Source: Bacillus subtilis
GTDB taxonomy: Bacteria; Pseudomonadota; Alphaproteobacteria; Rhizobiales; Rhizobiaceae
Length of the DNA: 64,000 bases
Assembly: GCA_021733665.1 (NCBI GenBank)
Contig: JAHREI010000005.1
Span: 62,001-126,000 of the forward strand
Direction of reading: 5' to 3'
Shown: positions 51,804 through 61,225 of the stretch, in pieces
Numbering within the stretch: position 1 is the first letter of the stretch
Layout of the letters: every line of letters begins with the position of its first letter
Position numbers and translations under genes: made by a program
The notes under the pieces: generated by a model
Databases searched by the model: none
What the model saw: the letters and a program-made list of their open reading frames with translations, nothing else
What the model was told of the DNA's origin: nothing

Positions 51804-52991
51804 ATGCAGAATTTTCAGAATCTCCGCTTTTCCGATGCGCATCAGCGTGATTGTGCCCGTGTTGTCAGCAGTCTGCTGGAGGCAGACGGGCAGTCCCGTG
51901 CCAATCTTGCGGCTACGCTTGATCTGACATCCATGACAACCTCCCGCATCATTGCAGATTTGCTGGATAATGGTTTTGTAACGGAAGACGTGGCTGAAAG
52001 GCGCGGGCGTGGGCGCCCCGGAACACTTGTACGGTTGAACGCACAGCGGATCGGCTTCACTGTTATTAAAATGACCAGCTATCTGGTGGAAGGCGCTTTG
52101 CTGGATTTGCAGGGTAATATTATAACCTTGCAGACAAAGCGTTTGAACGATGATGCTGATAATCAGCAGATGACGGTTTTTCTGCAACAAATGATACAGA
52201 CATTGCGAACTTCACAACCGGATATGATGGTGCATGTCGGCACGACAATTCTCGTGGCCGGTATTGTTGATGTTAAAAGACGGGTCTGGCTGATTACATC
52301 CCGCTGGCCGCAGGTACGGGATTTTAATCTCGCTGAAGCCTTGAACCCTGTTACACCGCTTGTCTGTTTGTTCCGCCAGCTGGATATCGAGCTGGATGTG
52401 CATTTCAAATCAGAGACTGCGCCGGTCAATACCGCCGCATTATTGCATTGGGGCTGGGGGATCGGGCTTGCCTATTGTTCCCGCGATGTCGCCAGCATTG
52501 CCCATCAGGGGCCTTTTGGTGAGATCGGCCATTGGCGTTTCGATACATTGCAGGATCGCCCTTGCGGTTGCGGAAACCGAGGTTGTCTGGAAACAGCCGT
52601 TGCCCTGCCGGTCTTGTTGCAGCAATTGGGGCTGGATGAGCTGATCAGCTTGGGTCAAGAGCAGGATATCGGCGGATATTTGCAGGATGCATCACTTGCA
52701 GATCATGCTGATATGCAGCTGGCAACCCGTCTTGTGGCGCGGGCACTGGGAAATATGTGCCGCATTCTGTTTCCTGACAGAGTGTATCTGACAGGACCAT
52801 TCACCTCAAACAAGGCTGTTTTTACTCAGCTATGCAGTCAGTTTCAGGCGGAAGGGCTGGTTGGTGCTTTAAAATTGCCCGATGTGATTATGGTACAAAC
52901 CGAAAATCAGGACATTTTGCACAGCGCTATTCGTCCGCTGATTGAGAGTGCTCTCGGAAACTTACCCGCTATTGCAGCGGGGGAATTATAG
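51804..52991 (+). CDS. ROK-family transcription regulator, NagC-like
   Basis: This 395-residue protein has an N-terminal winged helix (SRANLAATLDLTSMTTSRII, GRGRPGTLV) and a ROK sugar-binding domain with the zinc motif CGCGNRGCLETAV and GEIGHW. It probably represses the divergent nagB-nagA operon and responds to an amino sugar phosphate. It could also be called NagR/NagC. GGATGAG precedes the ATG. Confidence 0.88.
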   Translation: MQNFQNLRFSDAHQRDCARVVSSLLEADGQSRANLAATLDLTSMTTSRIIADLLDNGFVTEDVAERRGRGRPGTLVRLNAQRIGFTVIKMTSYLVEGALLDLQGNIITLQTKRLNDDADNQQMTVFLQQMIQTLRTSQPDMMVHVGTTILVAGIVDVKRRVWLITSRWPQVRDFNLAEALNPVTPLVCLFRQLDIELDVHFKSETAPVNTAALLHWGWGIGLAYCSRDVASIAHQGPFGEIGHWRFDTLQDRPCGCGNRGCLETAVALPVLLQQLGLDELISLGQEQDIGGYLQDASLADHADMQLATRLVARALGNMCRILFPDRVYLTGPFTSNKAVFTQLCSQFQAEGLVGALKLPDVIMVQTENQDILHSAIRPLIESALGNLPAIAAGEL

Positions 52992-53091
52992 CGTATCCCG
53001 AAAAGTGTGAAGCGGTTTTCGGATAATATACGCGTTGAAACAAAGAGTTAGAGCGATTTTACCGATTTAATTTTAACGGGAACCGCTCTAA
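52991..53091. repeat. RIME-like intergenic palindrome of Rhizobiales
   Basis: Two palindromes follow the ROK gene. The first spans 52991-53033, with outer arms GCGTAT/ATACGC and inner CCGAAAA/TTTTCGG. The second has arms TTAGAGCG (53048-53055) and CGCTCTAA (53084-53091). The sequence CCCGAAAAGTGTGAAGCGG resembles the widespread intergenic element of Rhizobiaceae and Brucellaceae. Confidence 0.65.
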
Positions 53092-53093
53092 AT

Positions 53094-53123
53094 CCGCCGT
53101 CAGATCATGTTATCTGACGGCGG
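53094..53123. terminator. Hairpin between convergent genes
   Basis: A 12-bp perfect stem (CCGCCGTCAGAT at 53094-53105 with 53112-53123) and 6-base loop lies between the ROK gene and the convergent permease gene. A short T-containing tail follows on plus. Confidence 0.65.
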
Positions 53124-53132
53124 TCATCTTTA

Positions 53133-53972
53133 TTAGTTGTTAGACTGTTTGGCGCGGGCAACAATCTGTGTCGGATTGACAAAACGCAGTGCCAGCAGCA
53201 GCCATACCAGAGTGGTAATCATATAGATCACTGCCATGGCATCAATAGACTGGACTGAGCGTACGCCCGAGGCAAAAACGGAATAATAGAGCGCCACAAC
53301 AAGGGTTTGGCTGGTTGGTCCTGCGGTGAGGAATGTCAGTTCAAACATGGCGACTGTGCGGACAAGCACCAGCAGCAATGCAGCCAGAATGCCGGGCAGC
53401 AGCATAGGCATCAGCACATAGCGGAACAGCTGGAATTTATTCGCACCGAAGACATGCGCGGCTGCTTCCACTTTCGGGTCAATCTGCTCTATGAACGGGA
53501 TCATCACCAGAATAACAAAAGGAACGGTCGGCACCAGATTGGCCAGCACAACGCCCCAGAATGTCCCCCCGACACCCGCCTGATAGAGCACAGTTGCCAG
53601 CGGAATACCAAAGGTGATTGGCGGTACCAGCAAAGGCAGCAGAAACAGCAGCATCACCAGATTGCGGCCGGGAAAGTTACGGCGCGCCATGGCATAGGCT
53701 GCCGTAACGCCGAGCAGACCGGACAGAGCCACAACCGTGAAGACGATCTGGAAGGTGACGATCAGCACATCGCCGAGTTGGAACTCCCGCCAAGCAGTGA
53801 AATACCAGCGCGTTGTCAGTGCCTGCGGCAACCATGTGCCGAGCCAGCGGGTTGAAAAGGACGAGAGCACGACTGTTGCGATCATTGCCAGCAGGTTGAT
53901 GACAAAAAAGGCAACAATGACCCAGACGGCGGTGATCCATAATTTGGATCCGATAGAGGTATCTCTGATCAT
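53133..53972 (-). CDS. PotC-type ABC transporter permease
   Basis: This 279-residue membrane protein has six hydrophobic segments and the EAA loop (KVEAAAHVFGANKFQLFRYV). It is the second permease of the importer. The ATG at 53970-53972 follows GGAGG and AAAGG; a longer frame reaching 54056 is rejected as it would overlap the first permease gene deeply. Only one base separates it from that gene's stop. Confidence 0.9.
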   Translation of the reverse strand: MIRDTSIGSKLWITAVWVIVAFFVINLLAMIATVVLSSFSTRWLGTWLPQALTTRWYFTAWREFQLGDVLIVTFQIVFTVVALSGLLGVTAAYAMARRNFPGRNLVMLLFLLPLLVPPITFGIPLATVLYQAGVGGTFWGVVLANLVPTVPFVILVMIPFIEQIDPKVEAAAHVFGANKFQLFRYVLMPMLLPGILAALLLVLVRTVAMFELTFLTAGPTSQTLVVALYYSVFASGVRSVQSIDAMAVIYMITTLVWLLLALRFVNPTQIVARAKQSNN

Positions 53973-53973
53973 A

Positions 53974-54873
53974 TTAGCCTTTACCTCCGCTGGTCGCGCC
54001 GCGATAAAACAGACTGCGTATGCCAAGGACTGCCGCGACAATAGCGAGCTGTACACTTGCCATAATCATGGCAACAGCGGATGCCATTGAATAATCATAT
54101 TGCTCAAAGGCCGCCTGATAGGCGGCAATGGAAATGACGCGTGTCGGCCCTGCCGGAGCGCCAAGCAACACGGCGGACGGGAAGACTGCGAAAGCCAGCA
54201 CAAAGGACAGGCAGAAGGTAATTGCCAGTCCCGGCATCAACAGCGGCAGAAGGACGTGGCGGAAGCGCTGCCAGCTTTTGGCACCATGTGTTGCTGCGGC
54301 CTGTTCCAGTGCCGGATCAATACCGGTGACATAAGACAAAGTGAGCAAAAAGGTGAATGGAAATCCGGTAATAATCAGCGATGCGAAGACGCCCCAGTAA
54401 TTATTGGTCAGCTTTAAAGGGCTGTCGACAAGGCCGATAAACATCAGCGTGCGGCTAAACCAGCCCTGAGGCCCAAGGTAATTGAGCAAGCCTTCGGCCA
54501 CCAGTACTGTACCCAGTGTGACTGGCAGAACAAGAATGGTGGTGAGCAGGCGCTGACGGCGCATCAACCGGACACGGAAAGCCACCGGCACAGCAATCAG
54601 CAGACTGATCAGCGTGACAGGGATGGCCAGCCACAATGTCGTTCCGATGGTTTTATACAAAAACGGATCGGAGAAGAATTTGATATAGTTGGCAAACATA
54701 CCTTCGCCCTCTTGCGGGGTGAAGGAGAGCAGCAAGCCATAGATGAAGGGATAGATAAAGACCCCCAGCAGGAAGATAACCGCAGGCAGAACCAGCATGG
54801 TTGTGCCGTCGATCCCTTTGACGGCGAGCCTTTGTCGTAATGACAGTTTTTCAAGATCGGAAGAGGTGTTCAT
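53974..54873 (-). CDS. PotB-type ABC transporter permease
   Basis: This 299-residue membrane protein has an N-terminal cytoplasmic tail, six hydrophobic segments and the EAA loop (ALEQAAATHGAKSWQRFRHV). It belongs to the spermidine/putrescine-iron-thiamine type of importer. It lies 8 bases after the ATPase gene. Confidence 0.9.
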   Translation of the reverse strand: MNTSSDLEKLSLRQRLAVKGIDGTTMLVLPAVIFLLGVFIYPFIYGLLLSFTPQEGEGMFANYIKFFSDPFLYKTIGTTLWLAIPVTLISLLIAVPVAFRVRLMRRQRLLTTILVLPVTLGTVLVAEGLLNYLGPQGWFSRTLMFIGLVDSPLKLTNNYWGVFASLIITGFPFTFLLTLSYVTGIDPALEQAAATHGAKSWQRFRHVLLPLLMPGLAITFCLSFVLAFAVFPSAVLLGAPAGPTRVISIAAYQAAFEQYDYSMASAVAMIMASVQLAIVAAVLGIRSLFYRGATSGGKG

Positions 54874-54881
54874 GTGTCACC

Positions 54882-55961
54882 TCACGCCGGAAACACAAGG
54901 GCACGGGCAGGGTCGATAGCCAGCGCGATAGCGCTGCCGGGTGCTGCATTTGCTGAAGCGTGAAACACTAGCTCATGTGCATTATCGGTGCTGGCGGTGC
55001 CGACAAAATCTCGGCCGCGATATTCAATAGTCTCAACTTTAGCCAGAATATTTGATTGGATGGTTGATGCGCTTGCGGCTGTCGTGCTCACATCATCCGG
55101 TCGCACTGCAAGAACAGCATTTTGCCCGACGGTCAGCGGTACCCGTGCAGTACCGGAAATATGGGCATTGCCGATATCGAGTGTCACCTTGCCGTTCTGT
55201 TCGGCGATAACTTTACCGGAGAGGCGGTTGCGGTAGCCCATGAACTCGGCCACATCCAGATGATCTGGATGTTCATAAAGCTCGACCGGTGAACCGACCT
55301 GCCGGATTTCACCGTCGCGGAGTACCACAATCCTGTCGGCCAGCGACAGCGCTTCATCCTGATCGTGAGTCACATAAATTGTTGTGGCACCAAGCTGATT
55401 ATGAATGCGGCGGATTTCAGCACGCATTTCCAAGCGCAGCTTGGCATCAAGATTGGATAATGGTTCATCCATCAAAACCAGAGGCGGTTCAATCACGATG
55501 GCGCGGGCAATGGCAACACGCTGCTGCTGACCGCCTGATAGCTGCCCCGGCAGTTTGTCTTCCTGACCATGCAAACGTACCATGGCAATGGCGGCTTCCA
55601 CGCGGCTGTTCATTTCCGCTTTGGGGGTGCCGCGCATTTTCAGGCCGAAACCGACATTCTGGCGTACAGTCATATGCGGAAACAGCGCATAATTCTGAAA
55701 CACCATGCCAAAACCGCGATCTTCTGGCTTCAGGGTGTCGATACGGGTTTTATCGATATAAATACCACCACCCGTTGTCGCGAGCAGTCCGGCGATACAG
55801 TTCAATGCTGTGGATTTTCCGCAGCCGGACGGGCCGAGCAGGGCAATAAATTCGCCTTTCCTGATCGAAAGGGAGATGCCTTTTAATGCCTGATGAGCTC
55901 CGAAAGACCGGCTGAGCTTTTCAAGCCGGATTTCCTCAAAGGGTAGTGACGCAAGTTGCAT
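54882..55961 (-). CDS. PotA-type ABC transporter ATP-binding protein
   Basis: This 359-residue ATPase has Walker A GPSGCGKSTALN, signature LSGGQQQRVAIARAI, Walker B LVLMDEPLSNLDAKLR and a C-terminal OB-type (TOBE) domain. The ATG at 55959-55961 has GAGGT five bases upstream and is preferred to 55973. By type it would serve polyamines, iron or sugars; operon context points to hexuronates or related sugars. Confidence 0.92.
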   Translation of the reverse strand: MQLASLPFEEIRLEKLSRSFGAHQALKGISLSIRKGEFIALLGPSGCGKSTALNCIAGLLATTGGGIYIDKTRIDTLKPEDRGFGMVFQNYALFPHMTVRQNVGFGLKMRGTPKAEMNSRVEAAIAMVRLHGQEDKLPGQLSGGQQQRVAIARAIVIEPPLVLMDEPLSNLDAKLRLEMRAEIRRIHNQLGATTIYVTHDQDEALSLADRIVVLRDGEIRQVGSPVELYEHPDHLDVAEFMGYRNRLSGKVIAEQNGKVTLDIGNAHISGTARVPLTVGQNAVLAVRPDDVSTTAASASTIQSNILAKVETIEYRGRDFVGTASTDNAHELVFHASANAAPGSAIALAIDPARALVFPA

Positions 55962-56020
55962 GAAATACCTCATTGCCGGATGTCACCTGAAAGGCAGATG
56001 ACATCCGTCGTTTACCGGTT

Positions 56021-57199
56021 TTATTTTGGCTGGCTGGCGACTTCTTCGTCCCAGCGGCGGAACGCGACGACCATGGCATCCGGATCAAGCGGCAGCTCCA
56101 CCGGATTACTGGCGATCCAGTCTGCATATTCTGCGCGGCCATATTCCGCGATGGCATCCTGACTGGATTGCGGTGCCATGGAGAGCGGCACATCTTTGAC
56201 CGCAGGACCCGGATAGAAATAGCCTTCATCATAGGTGTATGCCTGCTGCTCAGGGGTGAGCAGGAAGCTCATCAGATCGAGCAGAACAGCGAGTTTTTCA
56301 TCGCTGACACCCTTCGGCACGCTCATGAACTGCGCATCGGCAACCCAATGGAAGCCATCCAGTTTGGCAACGGCTGCCTCTTTCGGCACGACGCCAAGCA
56401 CGCGCGGATTAATATCCCAGCCGGTTGTGGTCACAGTCATATGACGGGTGCCTTCGCCGAGCTCTTTCATCAGAGCGCCGGTGCCGGTCGGGTAATATTC
56501 AACATATTTATGCAGCTCTTTCAGATAAGCCCATGTCTTATCCCAGCCTTTGACCGGATCACGCGGGTCTGCATCACCGAGCAGATATGGCAGTCCCATC
56601 AGGAATGTGCGGCCGGGGCCGGAATTGGCCGGACGGGCATAGGCAAATTTATTCGGGTTTTCTTTCGCCCATGCGAGCAGTTCTTCCGCATTGGTCGGCA
56701 CTTTTTTTACATGCTCAGGCATATATTCGAGCAGCGGGCCCGACGGATAATAGACGACTGCAACGCCGTGATCTTTGGCAAAGGCCTGCATACGCCATGC
56801 CGGTTCCAGATAAATGGATTGGAGATCCGGCAGCGCACTTGCGTGATCCGGAAAGAGTTTGACCCACAGATCCATTTCCAGTCCGGCAGCCAGCGCATCT
56901 GCACCGGTTAAAACCAGATCAATATCGAGACGTTTGGCGGCCTGCTGCGCTTTCAGCTTGCCCGGAAGTTCAGGTGCCGGTGCTTTGGTGAAAGTGATTT
57001 TTGAAACCAGTTCCGGCTTGGCCGCAGCATAATTTTCAATTGCTTTCTGGGTCAGCGCCAGATTGCCGGCGACATCAACAATGTTGATTGCGACCGGTGA
57101 TGTCGGCAGTGCCAGTTTGCTCTGTGCCCAGAGCTTTGTTGCCGGAAGTGTAGCAAGAGCTGCCAGACCACCCAATGTCTGTCTGCGTGTGAAATGCAT
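56021..57199 (-). CDS. Extracellular binding protein, second of two paralogues
   Basis: This 392-residue protein has a twin-arginine signal (MHFTRRQTLGGLAALATLPA, cleavage near LWA-Q) and a family-1-type binding fold nearly collinear with the protein at 48610-49806. GGAGGAACAGTC precedes the ATG. It is the first gene of the binding protein-ATPase-permease-permease operon. The substrate is not proven; hexuronate genes directly upstream suggest a glucuronate-containing solute. Confidence 0.88.
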   Translation of the reverse strand: MHFTRRQTLGGLAALATLPATKLWAQSKLALPTSPVAINIVDVAGNLALTQKAIENYAAAKPELVSKITFTKAPAPELPGKLKAQQAAKRLDIDLVLTGADALAAGLEMDLWVKLFPDHASALPDLQSIYLEPAWRMQAFAKDHGVAVVYYPSGPLLEYMPEHVKKVPTNAEELLAWAKENPNKFAYARPANSGPGRTFLMGLPYLLGDADPRDPVKGWDKTWAYLKELHKYVEYYPTGTGALMKELGEGTRHMTVTTTGWDINPRVLGVVPKEAAVAKLDGFHWVADAQFMSVPKGVSDEKLAVLLDLMSFLLTPEQQAYTYDEGYFYPGPAVKDVPLSMAPQSSQDAIAEYGRAEYADWIASNPVELPLDPDAMVVAFRRWDEEVASQPK

Positions 57200-57267
57200 G
57201 ACTGTTCCTCCCCGTTGATTTTTATTGGTCGTACGGCCTGTCTCCTAAGAAAGACCGTCTTTTATTT

Positions 57268-57286
57268 TAATATATTAGTCTATCAA
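57268..57286 (-). promoter_or_regulatory. Shared 19-mer upstream of the binding-protein operon
   Basis: TAATATATTAGTCTATCAA (plus strand) matches TAATATATTAGTATGTCAA at 60341-60359 in 17 of 19 bases. Both lie upstream of leftward starts and contain the palindrome TAATATATTA plus a -35-like TTGAYA on the minus strand. A common regulator, perhaps the GntR protein at 60445, is inferred. Confidence 0.55.
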
Positions 57287-57317
57287 TTTTGCAGGGCAAG
57301 CAAAAAATATCCCGTTT

Positions 57318-58814
57318 TTACGGCTTGGTGCTTACGGATCTGAAATTCTGAACTGTTTTAGCCGCGCCGCTTGTCAGTAATGTTTCAAGCTGCTGTAAAA
57401 TGACGGATTTGAAACGTGCATTTTGAGCGAGTTCAGGTGCGAAAATGCTATCAAAAGCCAGCAATGCATTCAGTATATCCTGCACAGTGGTGAGCCCCGC
57501 CGTTGCTTGCAAGAGTTGATTACGCAGCGGATCGCGAATGTCGATAGCCTGTCCGTTTTCATCTTTACCGGTTACAAAGCGCATCCATCCGGCAACGCCC
57601 AATGCCAGACGGTCAAAAGACTGACCGGCCAGAAGACGGTTCTGGATTGTATTGAGCAGGCGTTGCGGCAGTTTTTGCGAGCCGTCCATAGCAATCTGCG
57701 CAGTTCGGTGATGCAGAGCCGGATTACAGAACCGTTCAATCAGTTGGTCTTTATAGGTTGAAAGATCAAAATCCGGCAGAGCGGGCAGTGTCGGCGTTAT
57801 TTCCTCATCCATCATGGCGCGGATGAATGTTTTAAAGCCGGCTGCGGCCATGGTCGCGGATACGGTTTCATGACCGGCGAGAAAGCCGAGATAGGCAAGT
57901 GTGGAGTGACTGCCATTGAGCAGACGCAGTTTCATCAGTTCAAACGCGGCGACATCGCGGACAAAACTTGCCCCTGCTTTTTCCCATGAAGGGCGACCGG
58001 AAGGGAAATGATCTTCAATCACCCATTGGCTGAACGGTTCTGTGCAGACCGGCCATTGATCTTTCACGTTCAAAGCACGGCTGACGCTTTCACGATCCTG
58101 ATCGGTGGTTGCCGGTACAATGCGGTCGATCATACTGGACGGGAACGCAACATGTTCCGCGATAAAGCGGCCAAGTTCCGGATTGATCAGCTCGGCAAGC
58201 CGGACGGTCACACGCTTCAGTGTTTCTCCGTTGGCTGGCAGATTATCGCAGGAGAGAACTGTGAAAGGCTGTAGTTCTGATACGTGTCTTCTCCTGATAG
58301 CCTCTACGAGAAAGCCGGGGGCAGAGCGCGGCTCATGCGGGTGTTTCAGGTCATGGACAATATCGCTGTTGCTCTCATCCAGTGTACGGCTGGCAGGGGC
58401 GTAGCAATAGCCTTTTTCGGTCACAGTCAGCGTGACAATGCGGATATCTGGCTGGCACATGGCTTGCAGCACGGCTTTCGGATTTTCCGGTGCAACCAGT
58501 ATATCGGTCAGGCAGCCGATAACATGCAGTTTTTCACCGGCACCATCACGCACGGCAACACTATAGAGATAATCTTGCGGGGCGAGCGCATCTCTGGTGT
58601 CGGGGCTGCGCAGAGAAACACCGGTAATGCCCCAACTCGTATCATCCTGCAGGATATTCTCCGTGTAAACTGCCTGATGCGCACGGTGAAATGCACCGAT
58701 GCCTAAATGAATAATCCCTGTTTTCAGATTTGCACGATTATAGGTAGGCTTGCCCACAGTTGCAGGCAGATCGGCCAAGGTTTTATCGGATAGAGAATTG
58801 AGTGTTCCGGTCAT
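57318..58814 (-). CDS. uxuB: Fructuronate reductase (mannitol dehydrogenase family)
   Basis: This 498-residue NAD-dependent polyol dehydrogenase has the Rossmann motif IIHLGIGAFHRAHQAVY, TVTEKGYCY, VLSCDNLPANG, and the catalytic-type Lys in FELMKLRLLNGSHSTLAYLG. It reduces fructuronate to mannonate. Members of this family may also act on tagaturonate. It overlaps uxaC by four bases (58811-58814). Confidence 0.92.
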   Translation of the reverse strand: MTGTLNSLSDKTLADLPATVGKPTYNRANLKTGIIHLGIGAFHRAHQAVYTENILQDDTSWGITGVSLRSPDTRDALAPQDYLYSVAVRDGAGEKLHVIGCLTDILVAPENPKAVLQAMCQPDIRIVTLTVTEKGYCYAPASRTLDESNSDIVHDLKHPHEPRSAPGFLVEAIRRRHVSELQPFTVLSCDNLPANGETLKRVTVRLAELINPELGRFIAEHVAFPSSMIDRIVPATTDQDRESVSRALNVKDQWPVCTEPFSQWVIEDHFPSGRPSWEKAGASFVRDVAAFELMKLRLLNGSHSTLAYLGFLAGHETVSATMAAAGFKTFIRAMMDEEITPTLPALPDFDLSTYKDQLIERFCNPALHHRTAQIAMDGSQKLPQRLLNTIQNRLLAGQSFDRLALGVAGWMRFVTGKDENGQAIDIRDPLRNQLLQATAGLTTVQDILNALLAFDSIFAPELAQNARFKSVILQQLETLLTSGAAKTVQNFRSVSTKP

Positions 58815-60211
58815 AATTTATAAGCCTGTTTAGCCAGCCGGTAGCTGAGATCATGAGCGACTTCATAGGCTTCTTCCTCATCAAGGCGGTGCTCTGCAAC
58901 AAGACGGGCAAGGAAAGCGCAATCCACACGGCGTGCCATATCATGGCGGGCGGGAATGGAGAGATAAGCGCGGGTGTCGTCATTGAAGCCGACAGTATTG
59001 TAGAAACCGGCGCTTTCCGTCGTCAGTTCACGATAGCGTCTGATCCCCTCCGGACTGTCATGGAACCACCATGCGGGGCCGAGCTTAAGGGCAGGGTAAT
59101 GCCCTGCCAGCGGTGCGAGTTCGCGGCTGTACGCCGTCTCATCCAGCGTGAACAGAATAAGCGTCAGGCGCGGATCATTGCCGTGGGCATCCAATAGTGG
59201 TTTGAGCTCTTTTACATAGCCGGTCTGGTTCGGAATATCCGCACCCTTGTCAAAGCCGAAAGCGGAGAAAACTTGCGGATTATGATTGCGGTATGAGCCC
59301 GGATGGATCTGCATGACCAGCCCGTCCTCAATGCTCATACGAGCCATTTCGGTCAGCATCTGCGCACGAAATAGTTCTGCATCTTCCGCTTTGACCGGCT
59401 GTTTGATGATGCGTTCAAACAGTGCTTCCGCTTCCCCTGCCGAGAGATTGGCTGTCTGTGCAGTCGGATGACCGTGATCTGTGGATGTTGCGCCGCGTGC
59501 CTTGAAATAGGCGCGGCGGTTGCGGTGCGCTTGCAAATAACCCTGATAAGTCATCGGATTATTTGTCAGTGCGATAAATTTTTCCAGTTCACTATGAAAG
59601 TCCGGTCGGGATGCATCAACCACTGCATCCGGCCGGTAGGCGGGCACAACGCGGCCATGCCAGCCTGAGCTAAGGATCGCATCATGATGTGTCAGCGGAT
59701 CATTGGCGGAATCCGTAGTGGAGATTACTTCAATATTGAAGCGGTCATATAGTGCACGCGGACGCATTTCCGGTGTCGCCAGCTTCTCGGAAATCAGGTC
59801 ATAAAGCCGGTCGGCATTGTTCTCGCTGAGACGTTCTGTAATACCGAAAACGCTCTCCAGAGAATGTTCAAACCAGAGGCGTGATGGTGTGCCACGAAAC
59901 AGAGGCCAGTGTTTTGCAAATAATCGCCAGATGGTACGGCTGTCGGTTTCTACCGCTGCGCCATCCAGACGGGCGATGCCTAATTGCTCCAGCGGAATAC
60001 CCTGCGAGTAGAGCATACGGCAGATATAATGATCGGGTTTGACAAACAGGGTTGCCGGATCGGGAAAAGCGGCATCTGTTGCATACCATGACGGTTCGGT
60101 ATGCCCGTGCGGGGAGATGATCGGCAGTTTTTCGACCGATGCGAATAAGCGTTGCGCTATGGCGCGGCTGTCTGCTTCCGCAGGCAGAAGGCGATCCGGA
60201 TTGAGTGCCAT
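58811..60211 (-). CDS. uxaC: Glucuronate isomerase (uronate isomerase)
   Basis: This 466-residue metal-dependent isomerase converts glucuronate to fructuronate and galacturonate to tagaturonate. It has the metal-site HGHTEPSWYA near the N-terminus, ISTTDSANDPLTHH, and the C-terminal WWFHDSPEGIRRYRE, then TESAGFYNTVGFNDDTRA. The length is close to that of E. coli UxaC. The ATG at 60209-60211 is used, with GGAGG upstream; the longer frame to 60259 has an atypical N-terminus. Confidence 0.95.
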   Translation of the reverse strand: MALNPDRLLPAEADSRAIAQRLFASVEKLPIISPHGHTEPSWYATDAAFPDPATLFVKPDHYICRMLYSQGIPLEQLGIARLDGAAVETDSRTIWRLFAKHWPLFRGTPSRLWFEHSLESVFGITERLSENNADRLYDLISEKLATPEMRPRALYDRFNIEVISTTDSANDPLTHHDAILSSGWHGRVVPAYRPDAVVDASRPDFHSELEKFIALTNNPMTYQGYLQAHRNRRAYFKARGATSTDHGHPTAQTANLSAGEAEALFERIIKQPVKAEDAELFRAQMLTEMARMSIEDGLVMQIHPGSYRNHNPQVFSAFGFDKGADIPNQTGYVKELKPLLDAHGNDPRLTLILFTLDETAYSRELAPLAGHYPALKLGPAWWFHDSPEGIRRYRELTTESAGFYNTVGFNDDTRAYLSIPARHDMARRVDCAFLARLVAEHRLDEEEAYEVAHDLSYRLAKQAYKL

Positions 60212-60444
60212 TGCTGGTCTTTTCCTCCCTGACAGACTTTGAGGTCTGTTTCCCGTCATTGCTGTCCGGCTTTTTCTGTCTGCGGTTTTTGATCCGTCTT
60301 GTACAGAATTTGCATCCGGCGCTTGGCGAACAGTAAATAATAATATATTAGTATGTCAACAGCGCATGGATTTTTTGTTTCGGATCGCAGTTGCGAGCGG
60401 ATAAACAAGACCTGAAGACTTGAGATTCAGGCAGGAGAACAAGA
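60212..60444. promoter_or_regulatory. Divergent promoter region of the hexuronate genes
   Basis: This 233-base region separates uxaC-uxuB from the GntR gene. It contains the 19-mer at 60341-60359 described for 57268-57286, and TTGACA on the minus strand (60354-60359) that can be a -35 box. Confidence 0.6.
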
Positions 60445-61155
60445 TTGAACACGCAGCCGACATTCGGGCAGATATCCTCAGGAAGGCGGCCGGCCGCAGG
60501 ACGTGAAACCGCAGCAAAGCTGATTTATCGCGCATTACAGGCGGATATTGTTGCAATGAAGCTGCTGCCTGGCACGGCGCTGAACGAGAAAACTTTTATT
60601 GAGCAATTCGGTGTGAGTCGCACGCCGGTGCGTGAGGCACTTATTCGTCTGGCTGAAGAAGGGCTGGTCGATATTTTCCCGCAGTCCGGCACTTTCGTGG
60701 CGCGCATTCCGGTTGATCTGATACCGGAATCTGTGGTGATCCGTCAGGCGCTGGAAGGAGCGACGGCGGAACACGCGGCATTATCATCGACACCGGAAGC
60801 AGTCGCTAAGCTGGATGAGCTGATTGATATGCAGCAATTCCATGCCAGCCGTGAAAAGCTGGGACTGTTTCATGAAGCAGACGATGCTTTCCATGAGACT
60901 GTTGCGGAAATCGCCGGTTATCCCGGTATCTGGCAGCATCTGAAACTTGTGAAAATCCAGATCGACCGTGCACGACGTATGACCGTTCCGGTGCTGGGGC
61001 GTATGGATCAGGTTTTGCGCGAACATAAACTTATCAGGGATGCCATTGCCGCTAAAGATGCACCGGAAGCGATAAAGGCAATGAAGCATCATCTCAGCGC
61101 GGTTCTGCCGGATATTGACGAATTGCGGAAAAGCCATCCGGATTTCTTTGTCTGA
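60445..61155 (+). CDS. GntR-family (FCD) regulator of hexuronate genes
   Basis: This 236-residue protein has the GntR winged helix (FIEQFGVSRTPVREALIRLA, EEGLVDIFPQSGTFVARI) and a helical FCD ligand domain with His residues for a metal (HEADDAFHETV, KHHLSAVL). The start is TTG (60445-60447) with AGGAGA six bases upstream; no ATG fits. It probably represses the flanking uronate genes, like UxuR/ExuR, with a uronate as ligand (inference from position). Confidence 0.85.
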   Translation: MNTQPTFGQISSGRRPAAGRETAAKLIYRALQADIVAMKLLPGTALNEKTFIEQFGVSRTPVREALIRLAEEGLVDIFPQSGTFVARIPVDLIPESVVIRQALEGATAEHAALSSTPEAVAKLDELIDMQQFHASREKLGLFHEADDAFHETVAEIAGYPGIWQHLKLVKIQIDRARRMTVPVLGRMDQVLREHKLIRDAIAAKDAPEAIKAMKHHLSAVLPDIDELRKSHPDFFV

Positions 61156-61225
61156 TCAGGCGTTCGTCCGCTGCCGCAGATTTTCAAAATCATAAAATAT
61201 AAAAACTTATTCGGAGGAGGGGTTA

